NCBI GenBank assembly: GCA_033717875.1
Contig: JADDKJ010000011.1
Coordinates: 1-64,000, forward strand
Source of the DNA: SBBG01 sp033717875
Lineage (GTDB): Bacteria; Pseudomonadota; Gammaproteobacteria; Ga0077554; Ga007554
Direction: 5' to 3'
DNA: 64,000 bases
The notes under the pieces are model-generated. The model worked only from the letters and a program-made list of their open reading frames with translations, ran no database searches and was not told the DNA's origin. Position 1 is the first letter of the stretch, and each line of letters starts with the position of its first letter. This document shows, one piece after another, positions 35,317-44,213 of the stretch. A program made the translations under genes and the position numbers.

Positions 35317-35736
35317 CTATTGGTTTGGAACATTTACCGATACGGCATCCGGCTCCACCAGCAAGGCGCCGGTCACCAGCGCCAGCGCCCTGATCACCAA
35401 AATGCCCTTGCCCTGGCCACGATGCTCAATGCGCGCCTCCACATCACCGCGCAGCAGCTTCCGCCCGGCCTGAATCTGGAACACATACATGATATAAAGC
35501 GCGAGCACCATGATGAAATGCATCCAGACGAGAAAGGATGTGATGTCGCCGTGTTCGATCAGGCGGGTGTAGAAATCGCGGAACAAGTATAAATAGATCG
35601 GCAGCGCCAGATCAAAGCACATGACGACCACCATGGTCGAAATATGGAAGGTGCGGCGTTGCGGCCGGGCGAAGGCGGCAAGCATCAGCAGGTAGGTCAG
35701 GAATACGACGGCTACCGTTATGATTTTTTCTGTCAT
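35317..35736 (-). CDS. Small integral membrane protein of unknown function
   Basis: The 139-residue protein (MTEKIITVAVVFLTYLLMLA) has four hydrophobic segments, a His in the second (FHISTMVVVMCFDLALPIYL) and WMHFIMVLALYIMYVFQIQA in the third. The topology recalls small four-helix DUF420-like proteins but I cannot assign it. Its ATG at 35736 is the base next to the palindromic element at 35737-35914, and its ribosome-binding site GAGG is inside the element arm. It is probably transcribed with the FKBP gene. Confidence 0.7.
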   Translation of the reverse strand: MTEKIITVAVVFLTYLLMLAAFARPQRRTFHISTMVVVMCFDLALPIYLYLFRDFYTRLIEHGDITSFLVWMHFIMVLALYIMYVFQIQAGRKLLRGDVEARIEHRGQGKGILVIRALALVTGALLVEPDAVSVNVPNQ

Positions 35737-35914
35737 CCTAAAAACCTCGGTTGGAGCCGTAGCGAGAATGATTAAGGCGCTGAAGATGGGCGAGAAAATC
35801 GCAAAATATTCCGCAGCCGTAGCCATCCGCTACGGTGAGGATAGATTTTGCGATTTTCTCGCGCAGATTCGGTGCATTAGGCATTCGCAGTAGGCTCCAA
35901 CCGTGGTTTTTAGG
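35737..35914. repeat. Palindromic element family B, copy 1
   Basis: Outer arms CCTAAAAACCTCGGTTGGAG and CTCCAACCGTGGTTTTTAGG pair with one mismatch. Middle stem GCGAGAAAATCGCAAAAT / ATTTTGCGATTTTCTCGC is perfect, inner stem CCGTAGC / GCTACGG surrounds the loop. It lies 8 bases after the ankyrin gene's stop codon and reaches to the next gene's ATG. Confidence 0.85.
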
Positions 35915-35922
35915 ATTACCGG

Positions 35923-37785
35923 CTAACCAGAACTCCGCGCACCGGCAGCCTTGAGTAATTTCACTATTTCCGCGTAACCGTTGCTCTCCGCCTCCTTGAG
36001 GGCGTTCATGCCATTGCTGTTCATGGCGTTCACATCGGCACCGGCGCGCACCAGCATTTGCACGATGTCGGCATGGCCGGCACGCACGGCGTAGATCAAT
36101 GCGGTGGTGCCGGAGACGCCGAACACATTACCGCCGGAACCCGCTTCGGCGCCTTCGACGGCGTTCACATCCGCCTTGTTTTTCAGCAGCAACTCCACCA
36201 GCCTGGCGTTGCCGGCGGTCGATGCGACCATCAGCGGAGTGAGGCCCTCGACCGATCGGATGCCGGGATCGGCCTTGTGCTCCAGCAGCACCTGCGCAAC
36301 GCCCAGATGACCGCGTTCCACCGCCCAGTAAAGAGCGGTCTTGCCGATGAAACCGCGCGTGTCCGGCAAGGCGCCAGCCTCCAGCAACACCCGCGCGACC
36401 TCGGCATGACCGAGCTGAGCGGCCCTCATCAGCACGGTGTTGCGGCCAACGGCGCCCAGTGCGACGGTGAAGGAGCTGGCGCGGTTTTCCTTCTCCACCG
36501 CGTTGGGATCGGCATTCTTGTTCAGCAGCAGGCGCATGATGGTGGGATTGCCTTGTTCGGCGGCGACAAACAATGCGGTTTCGTTGCGGCGGTTGGCGCG
36601 GTTGACGTCCGCCCCTTGTTCGAGCAGGTAACGCACGGTCTCGGCATGACCCCGGCGCACGGCGACGATCAACGCCGTATCGCCACGCGCGGCGGCTTCC
36701 ACCACCTCTTCGTCACCCAGCGGGACGCGGACGGCCGACATGGCCCATTCGCGCAGCCCGTCGGGAATGGCGTTGACCTTGGCGCCGTTCTCGACCAGTG
36801 ACTTGACGACATCGGTATAACCGCCCAGCGACGCCACCAGCAAGGGCGTCAAGCCCAGGGTGTTCTTGACATTGGCCCGCGCGCCAGCCTCGAACAACTG
36901 GCGCACTTTCGGCGCATCGCCATTTTTCGATGCCTTGATCAGCGCATCGTCCAGACTCAGCCCGGCATAGACCGCTTCCCTGCGCGCACCGGCCTGCTTC
37001 AGGCTATGCGCGATATCGGCATACTGATTGCGCTCGGCGATGTTCAGCGGCGTATGACCGTGGGTGTTGCTGGCATTGGGATCGGCGCCTTTGGCGAGCA
37101 GCGCATCGGTGATGGCCAACCATGGCCCGTCGGCCGCCAGCAGGCCGTGTTTCGCGGCGTACATCAGCGGCGTGTAACCGCTGTCGCCCGCCGAAATGGG
37201 AAGCGTGTTGGCCACGTTGGGGTTCGCCCCCGCCGCCAGCAGCGTCTCCGTCAGACGCAGATTGCCGTATTGCACCGCCGGAAAGAGCGCCGTTTCTCCT
37301 CGATTATTTCTGGCGTTCACGTCGGCCTTGGCCTTGAGCAGGGTTTTGGTGATCTCGATATTACCTTTCGCTACGGCGCCCATCAGCGCGGTATTGCCCG
37401 AGCTGTTGACGGCATTCACATCCGCGCCCGCTTTCAGCAGCAGGTCGGTCATTTCCCACTGGCCGGCGGTGGCGGCGGCGATCAGCGCCGTGTTACCGGA
37501 GCTATCCTTGGCGTTCACATCCACGCCGCGATCGAGCATGTAGCGCACGACACTCTCGTGACCATAGGTCGCGGCCAGCACCAGACGGTCAGGACTCAGG
37601 GCATCGCCGGGAATGGCGGCGGGCGGAGGGGCGGTGGATCCCGGTGGTTGCGGCGCGGCGGTGGGGATCGGCTCCTCCGCCATCACGGGCATGATGCCCG
37701 CGCAAAGAATCGCACTCATGCCGCATAACAGCAGGCGGTTTCCCCTCCACAGCGACAGCGCCACTTTATTGTGATGCATGGCCAC
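35923..37785 (-). CDS. Large exported ankyrin-repeat protein
   Basis: The 620-residue protein has an N-terminal hydrophobic signal (LLLCGMSAILCAGIMPVMAE), a short Pro-rich linker (about 40-65) and then about fifteen ankyrin repeats to the C-terminus, seen as repeated GNTALIAAATAGQWEMTDLL, LLKAGADVNAVNSSGNTALM and similar units. Ankyrin stacks bind proteins; no catalytic domain is present. A periplasmic location is inferred from the signal. The partner is unknown. The repeats are regular, with no frameshift. It is the first gene of a possible unit with the small membrane protein and FKBP, but the element at 35737 intervenes. Confidence 0.9.
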   Translation of the reverse strand: MAMHHNKVALSLWRGNRLLLCGMSAILCAGIMPVMAEEPIPTAAPQPPGSTAPPPAAIPGDALSPDRLVLAATYGHESVVRYMLDRGVDVNAKDSSGNTALIAAATAGQWEMTDLLLKAGADVNAVNSSGNTALMGAVAKGNIEITKTLLKAKADVNARNNRGETALFPAVQYGNLRLTETLLAAGANPNVANTLPISAGDSGYTPLMYAAKHGLLAADGPWLAITDALLAKGADPNASNTHGHTPLNIAERNQYADIAHSLKQAGARREAVYAGLSLDDALIKASKNGDAPKVRQLFEAGARANVKNTLGLTPLLVASLGGYTDVVKSLVENGAKVNAIPDGLREWAMSAVRVPLGDEEVVEAAARGDTALIVAVRRGHAETVRYLLEQGADVNRANRRNETALFVAAEQGNPTIMRLLLNKNADPNAVEKENRASSFTVALGAVGRNTVLMRAAQLGHAEVARVLLEAGALPDTRGFIGKTALYWAVERGHLGVAQVLLEHKADPGIRSVEGLTPLMVASTAGNARLVELLLKNKADVNAVEGAEAGSGGNVFGVSGTTALIYAVRAGHADIVQMLVRAGADVNAMNSNGMNALKEAESNGYAEIVKLLKAAGARSSG

Positions 37786-37910
37786 CCTCCCACCCTATTT
37801 TGAGAATGTAATTGTTTTTGATTGATTGCTTTTCAGGAATCCAAATACTTCAGCGCACAACTCAACAATGAACATACTTGACAACGCGGCGTTTGCCAAG
37901 CGCTACTTCG

Positions 37911-38627
37911 TCAATTGACGGTCAATTTCCTCCACAAGCAATTCCCCCCGCTCTCCTTGTCGATGGCATCCAGTCGCCGCTCGTGCGCCGCCAGCTCGTC
38001 CTCCGCCGCGCGAACGACACGCAACCGCGGCCGTTGCGCATCGAATTTGCGAGCCGCCTTGCTGGAGACGGCGAGCCTGCTTTGCGCGTCTTCCAGCGAC
38101 AGGGTGACCTGGCCGCCGGTCATCGCCAGATAGACATCGGCGAGGATCTCGGCGTCCAGCAGCGCGCCGTGAAGATCGCGGTGACTGTTGTCGATGCTGT
38201 AACGCTTGCACAGGGCGTCGAGATTGTTCTTCTGGCCCGGATGCAGTTGACGCGCCAGCGCCAGGGTATCGACCACCCCGCAATGATCGGCGATCGCCCC
38301 CCACGATGGCCCCAGCATCCTGAACTCGTGGTTGATGAAGCCAACATCGAACGGCGCATTGTGGATGATCAGCTCGGCGCCCTTGATGAAGCCGAGAAAC
38401 GCTTCCGCCACATCGGCGAAGCGCGGCTTGTCGGCCAGAAATTCATTGCGGATGCCATGCACCTCCAGCGCGCCGGCGTCGATCTCGCGATCGGGTTGCA
38501 GGTATTGGTGGTAATGATTGCCGGTAAGACGCCGGTTGACCAGCTCCACGCAGCCGATTTCGATGATGCGATGCCCATCAGCCGGCTCCAGGCCGGTGGT
38601 TTCGGTATCCAGTACGATTTGTCTCAT
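37911..38627 (-). CDS. dnaQ: DNA polymerase III epsilon subunit (3'-5' proofreading exonuclease)
   Basis: The 238-residue protein has the exonuclease motifs Exo I VLDTETTGLEP, Exo II in HNAPFDVGFINHEF and Exo III HGALLDAEILADVYLAM, and a C-terminal alpha-binding tail. The ATG at 38627 is preferred over TTG 38630 because GAGG stands six bases upstream. Start and rnhA stop overlap as TGATG, so the two are coupled. Confidence 0.97.
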   Translation of the reverse strand: MRQIVLDTETTGLEPADGHRIIEIGCVELVNRRLTGNHYHQYLQPDREIDAGALEVHGIRNEFLADKPRFADVAEAFLGFIKGAELIIHNAPFDVGFINHEFRMLGPSWGAIADHCGVVDTLALARQLHPGQKNNLDALCKRYSIDNSHRDLHGALLDAEILADVYLAMTGGQVTLSLEDAQSRLAVSSKAARKFDAQRPRLRVVRAAEDELAAHERRLDAIDKESGGNCLWRKLTVN

Positions 38628-39097
38628 CAATTCCTCACCTTTCTGGCAGCCGCCGGCAGCATCTCATCGATGGCGCGGTTGGCAAGCTGGTCGGCTAGTT
38701 CATTCTCCGGGTGCCCGGTGTGACCGCGCACCCAATGCCATTCGACATGGTGCCGGACGCTGGCGGCCTCCAACCTCTGCCACAGATCGGCGTTCTTCAC
38801 CGGCTCCCGGCCGGCGGTCTTCCAGCCACGCCGCTTCCAGTTCGCCAGCCACTCGGTGATTCCCTTTTTCACATACTCGGAATCGGTGGTCAAGCTCACC
38901 TTGCAAGAGCGCTTCAGCGACTCCAGCGCCATGATCGCCGCCATCAGTTCCATACGGTTATTGGTGGTCATCGGCTCGCCGCCATACAGCGTCTTCTCAT
39001 GGCCCTTGTAACGCAGCACCGCGCCCCAACCCCCGGGGCCGGGATTGCCACGGCAAGCGCCGTCGGTGAAAATTTCCACTACTTCAGACACGGCCAC
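38627..39097 (-). CDS. rnhA: Ribonuclease HI
   Basis: RNase HI removes RNA from RNA:DNA hybrids. The 156-residue protein has the catalytic acids in EIFTDGACRGNPGPGGWGAV (Asp), NNRMELMAAIMAL (Glu), LTTDSEYVKKGI (Asp) and GHPENELADQLAN (Asp). The start is GTG 39097 with GAGG five bases upstream, ten bases from the element at 39107-39247. The gene pair rnhA-dnaQ is universal in related bacteria. Confidence 0.97.
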   Translation of the reverse strand: MAVSEVVEIFTDGACRGNPGPGGWGAVLRYKGHEKTLYGGEPMTTNNRMELMAAIMALESLKRSCKVSLTTDSEYVKKGITEWLANWKRRGWKTAGREPVKNADLWQRLEAASVRHHVEWHWVRGHTGHPENELADQLANRAIDEMLPAAARKVRN

Positions 39098-39106
39098 TGT
39101 TCCTCA

Positions 39107-39247
39107 GAACCTGTTCAAGATCTCGATCAAGGGATGTAGCGCAAGGCGAAAGTGGCCGAAAAAGCGGAGCATATACGGAGTATGTGAGCATTTTGAGGAC
39201 ACTTTCAACGCCGCGATGCGCCCTTTAGCGAGATCTTGAACTGGTTC
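39107..39247. repeat. 141-bp palindromic element family C
   Basis: Ends GAACCTGTTCAAGATCTCG and CGAGATCTTGAACTGGTTC pair at 18 of 19 positions. The middle has AAAGTGGCC, GCATATACGGAGTATG, and GAGGACACTTT. It forms the rnhA upstream region and encodes the last eight codons of the methyltransferase gene. Confidence 0.8.
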
Positions 39248-40025
39248 TCGCGCAAGGCCGCGCCGGAACACCGACAAGACTACGCCGCGGCCGCCAGCGC
39301 GGCTTGATCGGCGTCAAGGTCGTCACGCGCTTTTTCGCAACCACCATATACGCCCCGCTCAGCCTCGGCCACAAGCGGGCGCCTGCTTTTTCCATGAACG
39401 TCAACCTGCGCATCACCCCGTCCCGCTGCAAGGGCGGGCGAAAAAAATATTGGCGCACCAGCACCACGTCGAACCCCAGCAAAGCCAGCCAGTCCTTGAT
39501 GCGGATCAGCCCGAGAAATCGTCCCGACCAGGGCGGCGCGCCACGCCGCCTCAAGACCCACCGCCAGACACCCCACAAACTCCACGGGTTGAAGGCGAGC
39601 ACGACGATATGCCCTTCGGCGATCAACACGCGCTCCGCCTCGCGCAACACCTGATGAGGATCCGGCTCGAACTCCAGGGTGTGCGGCAAGACCACCACAT
39701 CCACGCTGTCGGTAGCGATGGGCAGCTTGTCCGCGTAACCGCACACAGGGCTGAAAGGCATATCGTGCCGCGCGATATCCACATCCAGCACGATGCGATG
39801 AGAGATACGGCTGGCGGCGAGAAGGTCCTGGCCGTGAAAACAGCCTACTTGCAGTAGATGATAGCCAAACAGATCCGGCAACGCCTCGGCCAGATGACCA
39901 CGCTCCAAGTCCAGGAGCAGCGCCCCCAGCCCGTGGCCATACCACGCCCGCAATTCTTCCCGGCTTTCCTGAAATTTGTTATGATCGGCCATCGATTTCG
40001 GTAGGTCTTCCATAAAAGTAAGCAT
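39225..40025 (-). CDS. SAM-dependent methyltransferase, YafS-like
   Basis: The protein of up to 266 residues has the Rossmann-type SAM fold of family 11 methyltransferases: LLQVGCFHGQDLLAA (altered glycine motif), VDIARHDMPFSP, LPIATDSVDVVVLPHTLEFE and EAERVLIAEGHIVVLAFNPW. The location between rnhA and divergent gloB is that of E. coli yafS; the substrate is unknown. Starts at 40025, 40013 or 39992 are possible. The last residues, Arg-Thr-Ser-Ser-Arg-Ser-Arg, come from the palindromic element, so the native end was replaced. Confidence 0.85.
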   Translation of the reverse strand: MLTFMEDLPKSMADHNKFQESREELRAWYGHGLGALLLDLERGHLAEALPDLFGYHLLQVGCFHGQDLLAASRISHRIVLDVDIARHDMPFSPVCGYADKLPIATDSVDVVVLPHTLEFEPDPHQVLREAERVLIAEGHIVVLAFNPWSLWGVWRWVLRRRGAPPWSGRFLGLIRIKDWLALLGFDVVLVRQYFFRPPLQRDGVMRRLTFMEKAGARLWPRLSGAYMVVAKKRVTTLTPIKPRWRPRRSLVGVPARPCARTSSRSR

Positions 40026-40063
40026 AACCTGCTTCCCTTTCGCCGTACCAGACTTTCCTGCGC

Positions 40064-40855
40064 ATGAGCAACCTAAACGTACTCGCCGTTCCGGCTTTCA
40101 CGGACAATTATATCTGGCTGATTTGCAATGAAGAAAAGGACAAGCTCTGCCACCGCGCCGCCATTGTCGACCCCGGCGACGCCGAACCGGTGATCGACAC
40201 CCTGAGCGAACTTTCGATTACCCCGACCGCCATCCTGATCACCCATCATCACAGCGATCACATCGGCGGCGTAAGCATCGTGGCGGAGCGCTACTCCATC
40301 CCGGTGTATGGCCCGGCGCGGGAACGCATTGCCGGCATCACTCATCCATTACGTGACGGCGATCACATCATCCTCCCGGGAAAAAATATAAAATTCAGCA
40401 TCATGGACATACCCGGCCACACCGCCGGGCATATCGCGTATTACGGACACGGCACGCTGTTTTGCGGCGATACCTTGTTTGGCGCGGGGTCTGGACGGCT
40501 GTTCGAAGGAACCGCCGCCCAGATGCACCACTCACTCAAGAAAATCGCCGCGCTGCCGAAAAATACTCTTGTCTACTGCGCGCACGAATACACCCTCGCC
40601 AATCTGCGTTTTGCCATGAGGGTGGAACCGGGTAACCCCGATATCCGGGCGCGCATGCTGGAGGCCGAACGCTGCTGGGCGCACGGCCAACCGACCGTCC
40701 CGTCGGCACTGGAACTGGAACTGCGCACCAACCCCTTTCTGCGCTGCCACGTTCCCGAAGTGATTGAGGCGGCAGAGAATTTTTCAGGAAAGCGGCTTGC
40801 TTCAGAAGAAGAGGTGTTTGCCGTGATACGCTATTGGAAGGATAGTCTGGATTAA
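40064..40855 (+). CDS. gloB: Hydroxyacylglutathione hydrolase (glyoxalase II)
   Basis: GloB hydrolyses S-lactoylglutathione to lactate and glutathione in methylglyoxal detoxification. The 263-residue protein has the binuclear metal motif THHHSDHIGG (about 67-76), the further ligands in DIPGHTAGHIAYY, FCGDTLFGAGSGRLFEGT and YCAHEYTLAN, and the C-terminal glutathione-binding region. Divergent from the methyltransferase with 38 bases between. Confidence 0.96.
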   Translation: MSNLNVLAVPAFTDNYIWLICNEEKDKLCHRAAIVDPGDAEPVIDTLSELSITPTAILITHHHSDHIGGVSIVAERYSIPVYGPARERIAGITHPLRDGDHIILPGKNIKFSIMDIPGHTAGHIAYYGHGTLFCGDTLFGAGSGRLFEGTAAQMHHSLKKIAALPKNTLVYCAHEYTLANLRFAMRVEPGNPDIRARMLEAERCWAHGQPTVPSALELELRTNPFLRCHVPEVIEAAENFSGKRLASEEEVFAVIRYWKDSLD

Positions 40856-40907
40856 CCACACCCTCACAAGGTATAATTCCGGCTTATGTAACCGGACTGG
40901 AGGAATC

Positions 40908-42806
40908 ATGGATAAAAACATCAACCAGGCGCGCCGTTTCGCTGGTTTGTGCTTGTCCAGCGCCATCCTGCTCACTCTCGGCGGCTGCGCCACGCAGCAG
41001 GGAAAACTCCCCCTCGCCGATGCCCAATCCCCAAAAAAACCGCTCGCTCAAGCCGCCCCATTGAAGCCCGCGACAGCGATCGACGCCGCCGTCGTCAAGC
41101 CCGCGGCGGATCCGGCCACTTCCGCGAATGCTCTCGCCGAGGTGAAATTAGCAGACCTCTGGGGCCAGGTAGCCGCCCAATCCTCCGAAATCGAGCCCGC
41201 GCCGGTCACCCTCACCCCCCTGGCCGAAACGTCCCTGTCGCCTGCGGAACGAGCGGCGCGGATACTGGCGCAGGAAAAGGGGAAAACCGTGGCAGCACCA
41301 CTGCTGAGGAAGAAACCAGCGGCCGATGTCTCCACCCCGGCCACGGCAAAATCCAGCGCGCCGGACAATCGCGCGTCAAACGACATCTGGGATCGCATCC
41401 GCAACCGCTTCAGTTTGCCCGACCGCGACCACCCCCGGGTGGAGTCCAGCAAAAACTGGTACGCCTCGCGCCAGCAATACCTTGACCGCACCATTGAACG
41501 CGCCACCCCCTATCTGCACTACATCGTGGAAGAAATCGAGCGGCGCAACATGCCCTCCGAACTGGCGCTGCTGCCCATTGTGGAAAGCGCCTTCCAGCCG
41601 ATGGCCAATTCACACGCAAAGGCTGCCGGCATCTGGCAATTCATCCCGTCCACGGCCCGAAATTACGGCCTGAAGCTGAACTGGTGGTATGACGGGCGGC
41701 GCGACATCCACGCCTCGACGCGCGCCGCGCTCGATTATCTGCAAAAACTGAACGTCATGTTCGGCGGCGACTGGCTGCTGGCGCTGGCCGCCTATAACGC
41801 CGGTGAAGGCGCCGTGATGCGCGCCGTCAACGCCAACGCCGCGGCAGGCAAACCCACCGATTTCTGGTCGCTGAAACTGCCCGTTGAAACCCAGGGTTAT
41901 GTCCCCTGGCTATTGGCGATCACCGAAATCGTCGCCACACCGGAAAGCTATGGCATCGCCCTCAAACCCGTGCCGGACAAGCCCTATCTGGTGCCGATCA
42001 ACACCGGCAAGCAGATCGACCTGGCGCTGGCCGCCGAATTGGCCAACCTTCCCGTGGAAGAGCTTTACAAGCTCAACCCCGGCTTCAACCGCTGGGCCAC
42101 CGACCCCGATGGACCGCACCACCTGCTGTTGCCCATCGACAAGGTGGACAACTTCAAGACGAAACTCGACTCCCTGCCGGAGGAAAAACGCGTCGCCTGG
42201 ACCCGCCATCGCGTCGAGAAGAAACAATCTCTCGGCTATATCGCGAGCGTCTATGGCACCACCGCCGACTTGCTGCGCCAGATCAACAAGCTGACCAGTA
42301 ATGCCGTGCGCAAAGGCCAAGACTTGCTCATCCCGGTCGCCACCGCCAAGGATATGAACGACAGCGTCTTGCGTCTGGCGCAAAACACGCCACCACAGGC
42401 CAGCACCTCCTATGGTCATGAATCTGACGCCGATACGGCGGAAAAGAAGCTGACCCACACCGTGCGCCGCAGCGACACCCTGTGGAAAATCGCCCGCCAA
42501 TACGGCGTCAACCCCCGGCAACTGGCGGCCTGGAACAACCTCACCCCGAAAGCCAAAGTCAGCGCCAGCCAGAGGTTGGTGATAAAAACCACCTCGTCCC
42601 GCCCCACCCGCCTCACCCTCAGCCGCGCCGCGCAAACGGAGAAAGCCGCCCTACGCCGCATCAGCTACAAGATACGTCCTGGCGACACTCTGACACGCAT
42701 CGCCGATCGGTTTGATGTAAGCGTCAACGAACTACGCAAGTGGAATTCCGCCACCAAGGTGAACCATCTGAAACCGGGACAGAAATTGACGTTGGTGCTT
42801 AATTAA
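40908..42806 (+). CDS. mltD: Membrane-bound lytic murein transglycosylase D
   Basis: MltD cleaves peptidoglycan glycan strands to anhydro-muropeptides. The 632-residue lipoprotein has a signal with lipobox LTLGGC (Cys at about 27), a Pro/Ala-rich spacer, an SLT domain (about 185-300) with the catalytic Glu in LPIVESAFQPMANSHAKAAG and IWQFIPSTARNYGL, and three LysM-type modules (about 433-478, 507-552 and 585-631). GGAGG precedes the ATG. It follows gloB by 52 bases. Confidence 0.95.
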   Translation: MDKNINQARRFAGLCLSSAILLTLGGCATQQGKLPLADAQSPKKPLAQAAPLKPATAIDAAVVKPAADPATSANALAEVKLADLWGQVAAQSSEIEPAPVTLTPLAETSLSPAERAARILAQEKGKTVAAPLLRKKPAADVSTPATAKSSAPDNRASNDIWDRIRNRFSLPDRDHPRVESSKNWYASRQQYLDRTIERATPYLHYIVEEIERRNMPSELALLPIVESAFQPMANSHAKAAGIWQFIPSTARNYGLKLNWWYDGRRDIHASTRAALDYLQKLNVMFGGDWLLALAAYNAGEGAVMRAVNANAAAGKPTDFWSLKLPVETQGYVPWLLAITEIVATPESYGIALKPVPDKPYLVPINTGKQIDLALAAELANLPVEELYKLNPGFNRWATDPDGPHHLLLPIDKVDNFKTKLDSLPEEKRVAWTRHRVEKKQSLGYIASVYGTTADLLRQINKLTSNAVRKGQDLLIPVATAKDMNDSVLRLAQNTPPQASTSYGHESDADTAEKKLTHTVRRSDTLWKIARQYGVNPRQLAAWNNLTPKAKVSASQRLVIKTTSSRPTRLTLSRAAQTEKAALRRISYKIRPGDTLTRIADRFDVSVNELRKWNSATKVNHLKPGQKLTLVLN

Positions 42807-42819
42807 GGAAGCCTGCTTC

Positions 42820-43001
42820 AACCTAAAAACGGCAATTGGAGCCGTAGCGAGAATGACTAAGGTGCTGAAGATGGGCGAGAAAATCGCAAAATATTCCGCA
42901 GCCGTAGCCACCCGCTACGGTGAGGACAGATTTTGCGATTTTCTCGCGCAGATTCGGTACATTAGGCATTCGTAGTAGGCTCCAATTGCCGTTTTTAGGT
43001 T
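42820..43001. repeat. Palindromic element family B, copy 2
   Basis: Outer arms AACCTAAAAACGGCAATTGG and CCAATTGCCGTTTTTAGGTT are a perfect match; middle and inner stems are those of copy 1. It starts 13 bases after the mltD stop codon. The arm differs from copy 1 in a 5-base block (GGCAA against CTCGG), with the matching change on the opposite arm. Confidence 0.85.
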
Positions 43002-43394
43002 CATATAACAACGCGGCATGTTGATGACTCACGCGACCAGCGTCGAGTCTCAACATGCTACCGCGAACCGCAATATCCCCCTGTTCACCATTTGCCCCTG
43101 TCCTGTCGGTTTCTTTTACACCCCTCAAAACACCTTAGCAGATTGATAAATATAAATTTAATACATCAATAACGCCGTTTTTTCGCTTTCGGGCATACAA
43201 GACATAGACGAAATTGTCGGAAAACTTTACACATCAAACTAGCATTTTGGCTCAACGCCGCGATAAGAATTTGAAATAAACCATAAGGCAATGTTTATTA
43301 ATTAAAAATTTCAAGTGGCGCGCATTTTGCTAATAGGCCGGCGTGGATTACGCGGTCCACAACACACAACCACTAACAGCAAGGAGTGTTTGAA
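43002..43394 (+). other. AT-rich region upstream of the PEP-CTERM gene
   Basis: No gene is visible. It holds a stem-loop at 43016-43058 (GCATGTTGA...GACTC / GAGTC...TCAACATGC), an AT-rich stretch with ATTGAT / ATCAAT at 43142-43170 and the sigma-54-type promoter at 43316. A long AT-rich upstream region would fit a bound enhancer protein and DNA bending. Confidence 0.5.
43316..43331 (+). promoter_or_regulatory. Sigma-54 (RpoN) promoter of the PEP-CTERM gene
   Basis: TGGCGCG-CATT-TTGCT matches TGGCACG-N4-TTGCW with a single mismatch, and GG and GC are ten bases apart, as required. The start site would be near 43342, about 53 bases before the ATG. PEP-CTERM/exosortase genes are known to be under RpoN and the PrsK/PrsR system in several bacteria. 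Confidence 0.75.
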
Positions 43395-44171
43395 ATGAAC
43401 TTCATCAGCAAATCGTCTCTTCACGTCGCGGCGCTGACGCTGGCGACCGCATTAAGCGGCGCTGCGTCGGCCGCACCCATCCTCTGGGTAGGAGATTCCC
43501 AAGGCAACCTGGGCACCGTCGACGTCGCTTCCGGCACGGCCAATGTTATCGGCAATATGGGTCAGGCGATGACCGACATCGCCTTCGATCCCAGCGGCAA
43601 TCTTTACGGAATCACCTTTGGCAGTCTGTATTCCATCAATCAGGCCACAGCGGCCACCACGCTCATCGGCAATTTGGGAACGTCCGCCAATTCACTCGTG
43701 TTCGATTCAACCGGAACCCTGTATGCCGCGAACAACGCACTGTACAGCATCAACACCAGCACTGGCCTTGCTACATTGATCGGCAACGGTGGCGCCGCCT
43801 ATAGCTCCTCGGGCGATTTGGCGTTTATCAACAACAAACTGTATTTGAGCAGTGTCGGTGACACGCTGGTGGAACTTAACACCTCGACCGGGGTTGGTTC
43901 ACTGATCGGCAATATCGGCTATTCCGCCGTTTACGGCTTGGCGACCGACAACAATATTGATCTCTATGGCGTGACGGGAACATCCGTCATTGGCGTGAAT
44001 ACCACCACCGGCGCGGGAACTGTTCTCGTCAACTATAGCGGTCAAGGTCTTGTCGATGCCTGGGGCTCTGCTTTTCGTAGTGAATCCGTTCCAGAGCCGG
44101 CGACTTTCGCGCTGATGGGCATGGGACTGGTTGGACTTGGACTTGCCCGCCGCAAAGCCAAGACGCAGTAA
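43395..44171 (+). CDS. PEP-CTERM protein with beta-propeller-like repeats
   Basis: The 258-residue protein has a signal peptide (MNFISKSSLHVAALTLATAL, cleavage near AASA) and a run of about six 35-residue repeats with the core LYSINTSTGLATLIGN, like DUF4394 or propeller blades. The tail VPEPATFALMGMGLVGLGLARRKAKTQ-like end (positions about 233-258) is a full PEP-CTERM: PEP, hydrophobic helix, Arg cluster. AAGGAG lies eight bases before ATG 43395. Exosortase would cut it, and a surface or matrix role is likely. Confidence 0.9.
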   Translation: MNFISKSSLHVAALTLATALSGAASAAPILWVGDSQGNLGTVDVASGTANVIGNMGQAMTDIAFDPSGNLYGITFGSLYSINQATAATTLIGNLGTSANSLVFDSTGTLYAANNALYSINTSTGLATLIGNGGAAYSSSGDLAFINNKLYLSSVGDTLVELNTSTGVGSLIGNIGYSAVYGLATDNNIDLYGVTGTSVIGVNTTTGAGTVLVNYSGQGLVDAWGSAFRSESVPEPATFALMGMGLVGLGLARRKAKTQ

Positions 44172-44175
44172 GATC

Positions 44176-44206
44176 AAGGAACCTCTGATTAATTCAGAGG
44201 TTCCTT
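44176..44206. terminator. Minimal family A palindrome acting as a terminator-like stem
   Basis: AAGGAACCTCTGA and TCAGAGGTTCCTT are perfect 13-bp arms around a 5-base loop, between convergent genes, four bases after the PEP-CTERM stop. The sequence equals the left end of the larger elements at 31880 and 47307. Confidence 0.7.
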
Positions 44207-44213
44207 AACCCTT

